A DNA stretch of 7,486 nt from JAZGDL01 sp036477795. Lineage in GTDB: Bacteria > Planctomycetota > Phycisphaerae > UBA1845. The position numbers were made by a program, and so were the translations under genes. The stretch lies in contig JAZGDL010000260.1 in assembly GCA_036477795.1 (NCBI GenBank), positions 1-7,486 on the forward strand, in the 5' to 3' direction. The notes beneath the pieces were generated by a model. It ran no database searches, was not told where the DNA came from, and saw nothing but the letters and a program-made list of their open reading frames with translations. Of the stretch, positions 1 to 4,893 are shown piece after piece; the stretch's first letter is position 1, and each line of letters starts with the position of its first letter.

Positions 1-618
1 GCCGTCCGGCACCTCGGGCGTCGGTCGGCCCCTGGTCATCGGCGCCTCAGCGCTGCCGCCGCCGGGGATGTACCGCGGGCCCACCACCATCGGGAACACA
101 AACTCAAACTCGCCTTCCTCATACTTAAGTGTCTCCACGTAGCTGAGTTCGATCACCACTTCGACGCCAGGCTCGATGTTGGCAACCGATTGGGTGAATA
201 TGTTGGGCCGCTCCTGATCCAGCAGGCCGGTCACGTGTCCCGCCGCCCGCGCCGCCTCATAAATCGCCCGGGCTTCGTCGCGCGGCTTGATCCGTCCCAC
301 AATGCGCCGCTCGCCAACGGTCATCACCATGTCATCGACCGCAGCGTTCTGCGGCAGCGGGAAGACGTAGACAGCCTCGATTTTCGTGTCGATGGGGTTA
401 TAGAAAACCTGCCGCAGGCGCACGCGGCTGACAAACCCGATAATATCCGCCTTCACATCGGTGTGGCGCAGCGGGCATACTCCCGCCTGTCCGCCTTCCG
501 GAGTGATGATGCGAAGCTCACCGCCGGGCAGCGGTTCTGTCTGATGCCCCTGAACCATCTGGCTGCACAGGGTCAACGTGGATACAATGACAGCGAAGCC
601 AATACGAAGCGTGCTCAC
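1..618 (-). CDS. Secreted VIT-domain protein (N-terminal part; C-terminus beyond left edge)
   Basis: This is the first 206 codons of a gene that runs off the left edge. Reading starts at a GTG (618-616) preceded by AAGGAG with a 7-nt spacer. The first ~25 residues (STLRIGFAVIVSTLTLCSQ...) look like a signal peptide, so the protein is probably exported. Residues ~45-170 match the VIT (vault protein inter-alpha-trypsin) domain pattern: VSRVRLRQVFYNP, YVFPLPQNAAVDDM, GRIKPRDEARAIYEAA, then NIFTQSVANIEPG followed by VEVVIELSY. In bacteria this domain usually precedes a von Willebrand A domain in large surface or secreted proteins; that part would lie outside the window, so it is not shown. After the VIT domain there is a Gly/Pro-rich linker (IPGGGSAEAP). 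The function is unknown beyond a likely extracellular adhesion or protein-binding role. The domain call is firm, the physiological role is not. Confidence 0.88.
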   Translation of the reverse strand, partial: MSTLRIGFAVIVSTLTLCSQMVQGHQTEPLPGGELRIITPEGGQAGVCPLRHTDVKADIIGFVSRVRLRQVFYNPIDTKIEAVYVFPLPQNAAVDDMVMTVGERRIVGRIKPRDEARAIYEAARAAGHVTGLLDQERPNIFTQSVANIEPGVEVVIELSYVETLKYEEGEFEFVFPMVVGPRYIPGGGSAEAPMTRGRPTPEVPDG

Positions 619-627
619 GGCTTGTCT

Positions 628-633
628 CCTTGA
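628..633 (-). promoter_or_regulatory. Ribosome binding site that sets the GTG start of the VIT gene
   Basis: The minus strand reads AAGGAG, then ACAAGCC, then GTG. A strong Shine-Dalgarno at 7-nt spacing, with no competing ATG in frame before the signal peptide, decides for the GTG start at 618. Confidence 0.7.
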
Positions 634-663
634 AAACAGTGGTTTTCTTATCTGACCGCCGTA

Positions 664-691
664 TTAGACACCGTCGGAGCCCGGAGGTTCC
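664..691 (-). promoter_or_regulatory. Candidate ECF (sigma-E-like) promoter for the VIT-domain gene
   Basis: On the minus strand GGAACCT (691-685) is followed after exactly 16 nt by TCTAA (668-664). This closely resembles the sigma-E/ECF consensus GGAACTT-N15/16-TCTRA. Transcription would start near 657, leaving a leader of about 40 nt before the GTG at 618. It suggests that the exported protein is made under envelope-stress or other ECF control. Recognised by pattern only. Confidence 0.42.
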
Positions 692-794
692 GCCAGTTTC
701 CACGCAAAAACCCGAATCACCCGCTAGATTGCCAATTGGGCACCGCTGTGAAGAGAGGTGGTTTGGCTAGGTTGGGGCCTTTGCCATTCTGGGA

Positions 795-823
795 TTGTCG
801 ACACCTGGGAATTCAACTATGAT
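795..823 (+). promoter_or_regulatory. Candidate sigma-70 promoter upstream of the small membrane protein
   Basis: TTGTCG (795-800) is separated by 17 nt from TATGAT (818-823), matching 4/6 and 5/6 of the sigma-70 boxes. An inverted repeat, GGGAAT (807-812) and ATTCCC (822-827), overlaps the -10 box and could be an operator. The resulting leader to the ATG at 886 would be about 55 nt. Confidence 0.4.
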
Positions 824-885
824 TCCCGCTTTACTTGTCAATCAGGGCAAGATGTCGACGTCAACTTGGGGACGGAGATGACCAC

Positions 886-1029
886 ATGGACTACATGACT
901 GCTGTTCAATTCATCGCGCTGATGGGGATGTTTGGCTGCGTATTGCTCATCTTGAGCAAGCTCACCCAACTGGCTGAGACCATGGACGAAATCGGCCGGG
1001 AATTGAAAGCCTCGAAGGGCGGGAAATAA
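886..1029 (+). CDS. Small single-pass membrane protein, 47 aa, unknown function
   Basis: The start at 886 is chosen because GGAG precedes it by 8 nt; a longer in-frame form from 835 has no such site and a poorly hydrophobic, basic start. The 47-residue product begins MDYMTAVQF, has a hydrophobic helix at about residues 6-23 (FIALMGMFGCVLLIL), and then a charged amphipathic helix (LTQLAETMDEIGRELKAS) ending in lysines. The layout, a short membrane anchor plus a cytoplasmic helix, resembles many bacterial small regulatory or assembly membrane proteins, but I recognise no family. It has its own candidate promoter and converges on pgl with 173 nt between the stop codons. Good ribosome binding site, promoter and hydrophobic pattern support a real gene; conservation is not testable here. 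Confidence 0.6.
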   Translation: MDYMTAVQFIALMGMFGCVLLILSKLTQLAETMDEIGRELKASKGGK

Positions 1030-1168
1030 GCTCCCACCGCTCCGAGTGCTTCTGCTCCGCCACTGTTCGACTGACGCGTTGACGCCGGCAATGACTTTGT
1101 CGTTTGGCAGACGCCGGATGCGTGATCTCCGCTCCGTCATCCCCCACCGTGTCCCAATTACACCATTT
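1030..1168. other. Convergent intergenic region
   Basis: This lies between the small membrane protein (plus) and pgl (minus). I see no convincing ORF, no RNA gene and no classical stem plus T-run terminator for the plus-strand gene. The only structured DNA near it is the 16-nt tandem array and hairpin that follow at 1169-1228. Confidence 0.5.
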
Positions 1169-1216
1169 CGCTGGCGCGAGAATCCGCTAGTGCGAGAATC
1201 CGCTAGTGCGAGAATC
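1169..1216. repeat. Three tandem copies of a 16-nt repeat at the end of pgl
   Basis: The unit CGCTAGTGCGAGAATC occurs at 1185-1200 and 1201-1216 (identical) and in a variant form CGCTGGCGCGAGAATC at 1169-1184. On the minus strand the copy at 1201-1216 supplies the last residues of pgl (GFSH) and its TAG stop; the others lie beyond the stop. Sixteen is not a multiple of three, so extra copies fall in different frames. Confidence 0.9.
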
Positions 1217-2021
1217 CTTTCTCGCACTGTTCGCCCCGAAAAGCTGTCGGCAGCGAAGCGGCCGCCTCCGCATCGGCGATCCAGAACAAGTCCCCGTCTG
1301 TCGGACGAACACCCTGTGCCGGAAGGCGCTCTACCTCAACCGGCCCGGTGAGCACCTCGCATAGCGTCACAGCCTTGGCCGATCCGGTCACCAGAAAAAC
1401 GATCCGCCTGGCTGCGTTGATGCTCCGGTAGGTGAGCGTCACCCGTTCAGTGTCAAGCGCCGGCACTGGACTCCCGTGGCACCACGCGTCCGTGACCTGG
1501 AGGCCTTCGGTTCCCGGGAACAGCGACGCCGTGTGTCCGTCCACCCCCATGCCCAACAACACAAAATCGAAACGATCATCATCGTCCGCAAAGTGGTCGC
1601 GCAGGACCGACTCGTACCGTGCAGCCGCAGCCGCAGCACCGTACTCGCCCTCCATACGGTGCACACAGTTTGAACACACGTTCACATGACCGAGCAGGGC
1701 CTCCGCCGCCATACGGTAATTGCTGGCTTGATCGTCCGGCGGAACGCACCGTTCATCGGTGAAGAACACGTCCACGTGCGGCCAATCCACGTCGAACCGC
1801 GTCTCGTCGGCAAGAAGGGTGTACATCGCCCGCGGCGTGTTCCCGCCGGCCAACGCGACGTTGAACCGATTCCGCGCTTTGATGGCTCCGGCTGCGCTTT
1901 CGACGAACAGTTCAGCCGCCCGGGCGGCCGCACCCGCGGCGTTCGGGAGCACCTGTACTGTCTGTCGCCACCCACCAGGGGTGGCGCTACGGCGCCCGCG
2001 CCTGTTGACCGGCTGCGTCAT
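1203..2021 (-). CDS. pgl: 6-phosphogluconolactonase
   Basis: Hydrolyses 6-phosphoglucono-1,5-lactone to 6-phosphogluconate in the cytoplasm, directly after zwf in the oxidative pentose phosphate pathway. The 272-residue product shows the DevB/SOL-type family blocks: LAGGNTPRAMY (57-67, sugar-phosphate binding loop), FFTDERCVPPDDQASNY (86-102) and LLGMGVDGHTASLFPGT (155-171), which carries the conserved DGHTASLFP active-site region. Length is normal for the family. The ATG at 2021 has GGTGGA upstream and overlaps the end of zwf by 35 nt, implying translational coupling. Family homology seems to begin only near residue 22 (VQVLPNAAG); the first 21 residues, basic and Gly-rich, include a stretch encoded by the hairpin at 1966-1986. 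A GTG at 1952, codon 24, is therefore an alternative start, though without a good ribosome binding site. The last residues (KGFSH) come from the 16-nt repeat. Confidence 0.93.
   Translation of the reverse strand: MTQPVNRRGRRSATPGGWRQTVQVLPNAAGAAARAAELFVESAAGAIKARNRFNVALAGGNTPRAMYTLLADETRFDVDWPHVDVFFTDERCVPPDDQASNYRMAAEALLGHVNVCSNCVHRMEGEYGAAAAAARYESVLRDHFADDDDRFDFVLLGMGVDGHTASLFPGTEGLQVTDAWCHGSPVPALDTERVTLTYRSINAARRIVFLVTGSAKAVTLCEVLTGPVEVERLPAQGVRPTDGDLFWIADAEAAASLPTAFRGEQCEKGFSH
1205..1228 (-). terminator. Perfect 10-bp hairpin at the pgl stop codon (possible terminator or 3' end stabiliser)
   Basis: AGTGCGAGAA (1205-1214) and TTCTCGCACT (1219-1228) are exact reverse complements around the 4-nt loop TCCT. 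The stem overlaps the stop codon (1205-1203). There is no T-run on either side, so it is not a textbook intrinsic terminator; it may cap the operon mRNA 3' end or simply be a mobile palindrome that became fixed here. Confidence 0.55.
1966..1986 (-). repeat. Hairpin repeat between zwf stop and pgl core, translated in pgl
   Basis: CGCCACCC (1966-1973) and GGGTGGCG (1979-1986) form an 8-bp perfect stem with a 5-nt loop. On the minus strand it begins on the base right after the zwf TAG (1989-1987), and it is read within pgl as part of RRSATPGGWRQ. It looks like a short palindromic repeat inserted at the gene junction. Confidence 0.7.
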
Positions 2022-3462
2022 TGATCCACCCTTGTCCCTCACCCGCCATGAAATGGTCAGCCTCGACCGGGCCCCACGTCCCCGGCTTGTACATGGGCAG
2101 GGCACCTTCGCCGCGACGCTCCCAACCGTCGATGACCGGGTCTATGATCCGCCAGGCCAATTCAATCTCGTCGCTGCGAATGAACAGAGACGCGTCTCCG
2201 TTCAGACAGTCAAGCAACAGTCGTTCATACGCGTCCGGAATCGTCTCATGGGCATGTACATCGCTGTAGAGAAACTCCAATTCCGACGTGCGTAGCGTCA
2301 TGCCCTGATCCGGCAGCTTGGTCTGGAAAGTGAGCCGGATTCCTTCGTCAGGTTGAACCGTAATCACGATCCGATTGGATTCCAGCTCACCCTCCTCGCC
2401 CACGTCGAACATCAGGTGCGGCGGCCGCAGGAACTGAACTATGATTTCCGTCGTCTTGCCGGCCAGCGCCTTGCCGCTTCGAAGATAGAACGGAACACCC
2501 TTCCATCGCCAATTATCAATGTGCAGTCGCAACGCCGCATAGGTCGCCGTCACCGAATCAGCCGGCACCCCGGGTTCATTGTGGTATCCCGCGTATTGCC
2601 CCACGATCGAGCAGTTTTCGATCGTCGCCGCCTTCGGCACCCGCACTGCATTAAGCACCTTGACCTTTTCATCACGCAGGGCGTTGGCCTCGAACCGCGA
2701 CGGAGGCTCCATCGCCACCAGCGCCAACACCTGCATCATGTGGTTCTGGAAAATGTCTCGCAGAACTCCGGCCGTGTCGTAGTACGCCCCACGATTCCCG
2801 ACCGTCACGCGCTCTGCTACGGTGATCTGAACATGGTCCACGTAGTTCCGATTCCAGACCGGCTCGAACACTGAATTGGCGAACCGGAACACCAACAGGT
2901 TCTGCACCGTTTCCTTGCCCAGATAGTGGTCAATGCGGTACACCTGACGCTCGTCGAACACCGCGTGCACCTGGCGGTTCAGGTCCTGCGCCGACGCCAG
3001 ATCGCGCCCGAAGGGCTTCTCAATGACCACCCTCCGCCAACCCTCACTCTCCTGCGCCATACCCGCATCACCAAGGTTCTTGACGGCCATGGGATACAAC
3101 AACGGCGCGATGGCCAGGTAATATAGACGTCCGCTCTCACCGTCGCCTTCCAGCCGTTCCAGAGTCTGGTTGAGCCGTTCGTAATCCGCTGCCCGGCTCA
3201 GGTCCCCGGGCAGATAATGAATCATAGAGCTGAATCGTGACCACCTCTCGGCGTCACAGTCACGGCCCAATGTCTCCCGCGAGAACCGATAGAGCTTGTC
3301 GCGGAACTCGTCGTCGGTCATCTTCGTTCGAGAGAACCCCAAGATCCGAGTCTGCGGCGAGAGCCGGTTCTTGCGAAAGTTGTCGAACAGTGCCGGGATC
3401 AGTTTCCGCGAGGTCAGATCGCCCGAAGCACCGAAAATAACGATGGTCGCAGGGTCGGTCAT
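1987..3462 (-). CDS. zwf: Glucose-6-phosphate 1-dehydrogenase
   Basis: Oxidises glucose 6-phosphate to 6-phosphogluconolactone with NAD(P)+, the committed, NADPH-producing step of the oxidative pentose phosphate (or Entner-Doudoroff) route. The product is 491 residues, the usual length. Residues 7-21 form the Rossmann nucleotide loop (IVIFGASGDLTSRKL), 148-152 is EKPFG, and 176-184 is RIDHYLGKE, the substrate-binding signature with the catalytic His and Lys. The C-terminal domain has the usual FYLRSGKAL and YKPGTWGP blocks. The start at 3462 is chosen because the family homology begins at once (MTDPATIVIFGASGDL); the only nearby Shine-Dalgarno-like sequence is a weak AGGA, with a better GGAGGG lying on the far side of a palindrome (3473-3494). 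It follows tal by 90 nt and overlaps pgl by 35 nt. No OpcA-like gene lies next to it. Confidence 0.97.
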   Translation of the reverse strand: MTDPATIVIFGASGDLTSRKLIPALFDNFRKNRLSPQTRILGFSRTKMTDDEFRDKLYRFSRETLGRDCDAERWSRFSSMIHYLPGDLSRAADYERLNQTLERLEGDGESGRLYYLAIAPLLYPMAVKNLGDAGMAQESEGWRRVVIEKPFGRDLASAQDLNRQVHAVFDERQVYRIDHYLGKETVQNLLVFRFANSVFEPVWNRNYVDHVQITVAERVTVGNRGAYYDTAGVLRDIFQNHMMQVLALVAMEPPSRFEANALRDEKVKVLNAVRVPKAATIENCSIVGQYAGYHNEPGVPADSVTATYAALRLHIDNWRWKGVPFYLRSGKALAGKTTEIIVQFLRPPHLMFDVGEEGELESNRIVITVQPDEGIRLTFQTKLPDQGMTLRTSELEFLYSDVHAHETIPDAYERLLLDCLNGDASLFIRSDEIELAWRIIDPVIDGWERRGEGALPMYKPGTWGPVEADHFMAGEGQGWINDAAGQQARAP

Positions 3463-3472
3463 GGTCCTAAAG

Positions 3473-3494
3473 CCCACGGGTCGCAACCCGTGGG
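3473..3494. repeat. Palindromic repeat, divergent copy A, just upstream of the zwf start
   Basis: CCCACGGGT and ACCCGTGGG (9-bp arms) flank a 4-nt centre CGCA. It belongs with the copies at 3561-3592 and 4142-4172 (same outer CCCACGG/CCGTGGG, different centre). On the mRNA it separates GGAGGG (3500-3495) from the zwf ATG; folding would bring that purine tract closer to the start codon, so it might affect zwf translation. Confidence 0.75.
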
Positions 3495-3528
3495 TCCCTC
3501 CGGTCAGCTCAAGATCCGACCGATTCGC

Positions 3529-3544
3529 GTCTGCACGCGCAGAC
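3529..3544. repeat. Small hairpin in the tal-zwf gap
   Basis: GTCTGC and GCAGAC pair as a 6-bp stem around ACGC. It is short enough to occur by chance, but it sits between the tal stop and copy A, so the 90-nt gap is mostly structured. Confidence 0.35.
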
Positions 3545-3552
3545 TTCAACAA

Positions 3553-4734
3553 CTACCCCTGGAAGCCCACGGATTCGAATCCGTGGGTTTCCCGCGCCAC
3601 CTTCGCTTCAATGTCGCTCATCAACAAGTCGAACGAATCCGCGAACGATTTGACGCCGGCGGCAATCAGTTCGCCGGTCACCTCATCCATGCTCACCCCG
3701 CCGGCCTCGATGCCCTCCATCGATTCACGATACTCATTAAGATCCTTTTCGATGGTCAGCGCCGGCGTCGCGTGATCCTTCACCGCGTCGATCGTCGCCA
3801 GCGGCAAGGTGTTCACCGTTTCCGGCCCGATCAGCGTGTCCACGTACAACGTATCCGAGTAGGCCGGGTTCTTCGTGCTGGTGCTGGCCCACAACGGACG
3901 CTGCACGCGGGCCCCCTGGCGGCGCATCTTGGCGAAGCGCTCACCGTGAAACACCGCCTTGTATCTTTGATAGGCCAGCTTGGCGTTGCCCACCGCCGCC
4001 TTGCCCAAAAGCGGGGAGACACGTCGCTGGCGCTCTGGGCTCGGATCCTCGTCCATCAACTTTGTCAGTTTCTTGTCTACCAGCGTGTCGATCCGGCTCA
4101 CAAAGAACGACGCCACCGAAACCACGCCCGAAACCTCTCCAGAAGAACACGGATTCGAATCCGTGGGTTTCCTCAGACTCTCCAATCCGCGGATGTACGC
4201 TTCCATCACCTTGGCGTACATCTCTAGCGAGAAGATCAACGTCACATTCACGCTGACACCCTCGCTGATCAGCGTTTCAATCGCACCGATGCCCTCCTCG
4301 GTAGCCGGCACCTTAATAAGGATGTTCGGTCGATCCAGCGTGTTGAACAGGTGCCGCGCCTCCGCCACCGTGCCCTGCGTGTCGTGGGCCAGATGCGGGT
4401 TCACCTCCAGGCTCACCCGTCCATCGACTCCGTCGGTCCGGTCGAACACCGGCCGCAGCAAATCCGCCGCGTCGCGGACGTCGGTGACGGTCAGCGCTTC
4501 ATACACCCCTGGGGCATCCTTGCCCGCGGCTACTAACTTCTCGATGGCGCCGTCGTAATCGCTGCTGCCTGAGATGGCCTTGTGGAAGATCGTCGGATTC
4601 GACGTCATTCCCACCACACCGTCATCGATTAGACTGCTCAGCCGGCCCGAATCGATCAACGATCGGCTGATGCTGTCACACCAGATGGACTGGCCCAACG
4701 CGCTGATCTGCCCGATGCGCAAGTTCACTATCAT
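3553..4734 (-). CDS. tal: Transaldolase (actinobacterial-type family) with in-frame repeat insertions
   Basis: Transfers a dihydroxyacetone unit from sedoheptulose 7-phosphate to glyceraldehyde 3-phosphate in the non-oxidative pentose phosphate pathway. The order of motifs fits the long transaldolase family known from actinobacteria: SIWCDSISRSLI near the N-terminus, TSNPTIF (44-50), NILIKVPAT with the Schiff-base lysine K141, SVASFFVSRID (206-216), QRPLWASTSTKNPAYSDTLYV, and TVNTLPLATIDAV. The product is about 393 residues against roughly 360-370 for the family. The surplus maps to three places: residues 188-198 (repeat copy C, 4142-4172), about 230-241 (PSPERQRRVSP), and a tail from E382 encoded by repeat copy B. 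Both internal segments lie between conserved blocks, so the enzyme is probably active. The ATG at 4734 is only 1 nt from AAGGAG; a GTG at 4728, with 7-nt spacing, may be the true start. Confidence 0.93.
   Translation of the reverse strand: MIVNLRIGQISALGQSIWCDSISRSLIDSGRLSSLIDDGVVGMTSNPTIFHKAISGSSDYDGAIEKLVAAGKDAPGVYEALTVTDVRDAADLLRPVFDRTDGVDGRVSLEVNPHLAHDTQGTVAEARHLFNTLDRPNILIKVPATEEGIGAIETLISEGVSVNVTLIFSLEMYAKVMEAYIRGLESLRKPTDSNPCSSGEVSGVVSVASFFVSRIDTLVDKKLTKLMDEDPSPERQRRVSPLLGKAAVGNAKLAYQRYKAVFHGERFAKMRRQGARVQRPLWASTSTKNPAYSDTLYVDTLIGPETVNTLPLATIDAVKDHATPALTIEKDLNEYRESMEGIEAGGVSMDEVTGELIAAGVKSFADSFDLLMSDIEAKVARETHGFESVGFQG
3561..3592. repeat. Palindromic repeat, copy B, encoding the tal C-terminus
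   Basis: The core 3566-3587 is a perfect 22-bp palindrome (CCCACGGATTC and its mirror, centred on TTCGAA); arms extend to 3561 and 3592 with one mismatched pair. On the minus strand it is translated as ETHGFESVGF, the last residues of transaldolase, with the stop 6 nt further on (3555-3553). Confidence 0.95.
4014..4047 (-). repeat. Probable second in-frame insertion in tal (low-complexity basic segment)
   Basis: These bases encode DPSPERQRRVSP, residues 230-241. From memory of actinobacterial homologues the segment between DKKL and GKA is about 12 residues, while here it is about 20, so some 24 nt appear to be extra. No clear palindrome is visible, and no second copy is present in the window. 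Confidence 0.4.
4142..4172. repeat. Palindromic repeat, copy C, inserted in frame inside tal
   Basis: 29 of 31 bases match copy B (3562-3592): 25 consecutive bases 4148-4172 are identical and the only differences are CC to AA at 4146-4147. The inner 18 bases (4148-4165) are a perfect palindrome. On the minus strand it is translated as RKPTDSNPCSS, in a different frame from that used in copy B. Confidence 0.95.
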
Positions 4735-4743
4735 ACTCCTTGG
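4735..4743 (-). promoter_or_regulatory. Ribosome binding site of tal
   Basis: The minus strand reads ACCAAGGAGTATGATAGTG. AAGGAG is 1 nt from the ATG and 7 nt from the GTG two codons later, which favours GTG at 4728-4726 as the initiation codon; the two differ by only two residues. Confidence 0.6.
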
Positions 4744-4755
4744 TACGTTCCGCGT

Positions 4756-4830
4756 AGGGCAGGCGGTTGCCCCGCACCAACAACGCCGTTGGCCCAACGG
4801 GGTTGTTGGTGCGGGGCGTTCGCCTGCCTT
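4756..4830. repeat. Long imperfect hairpin in the tkt-tal gap
   Basis: Two 36-nt arms (4756-4791 and 4795-4830) pair around a 3-nt loop with only a few mismatches; the best block is GCCCCGCACCAACAAC against its reverse complement. It lies 21 nt upstream of the tal start on the mRNA. Stem length and symmetry far exceed chance. Confidence 0.93.
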
Positions 4831-4839
4831 CACACTTAA

Positions 4840-4893
4840 TGTGGGACAGGCTTTCTAGCCTGTCATTTGACCGGCTGGAAAGCCTGTCCCACA
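4840..4893. repeat. Long hairpin spanning the tkt stop codon
   Basis: Arms 4840-4860 and 4873-4893 match at 20 of 21 positions (TGTGGGACAGGCTTTC...), and the inner GTCA/TGAC (4862-4865, 4868-4871) extends the stem to a 2-nt loop with one more mismatch. The minus-strand reading of the right arm gives VGQAFQPV, the tkt C-terminus; the TGA stop (4865-4863) lies just past the loop. There is no T-run, so transcript processing or partial termination is more likely than a strong terminator. Confidence 0.93.

Noticed and set aside
190..633. 147-codon open frame on the plus strand at the left edge
   Set aside because: Antisense to the VIT-domain reading frame, which has a signal peptide, domain motifs and a strong ribosome binding site.
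1169..1216. Possible small CRISPR array
   Set aside because: The 16-nt units are directly adjacent with no spacers, so this is a simple tandem repeat.
3561..3592. tRNA T-arm-like sequence GGATTCGAATCC
   Set aside because: It resembles a T-psi-C arm, but it is the centre of a perfect palindrome, has no anticodon arm or acceptor stem around it, and recurs inside tal.
3490..4227. 245-codon open frame on the plus strand opposite tal
   Set aside because: Antisense shadow with strongly basic low-complexity composition and no family match, although it crosses the palindromes.
4735..4833. N-terminal extension of tal to 4833
   Set aside because: The extra 33 codons read through one arm of the long hairpin, give Arg/Cys-rich non-family sequence, and lie upstream of the AAGGAG site.
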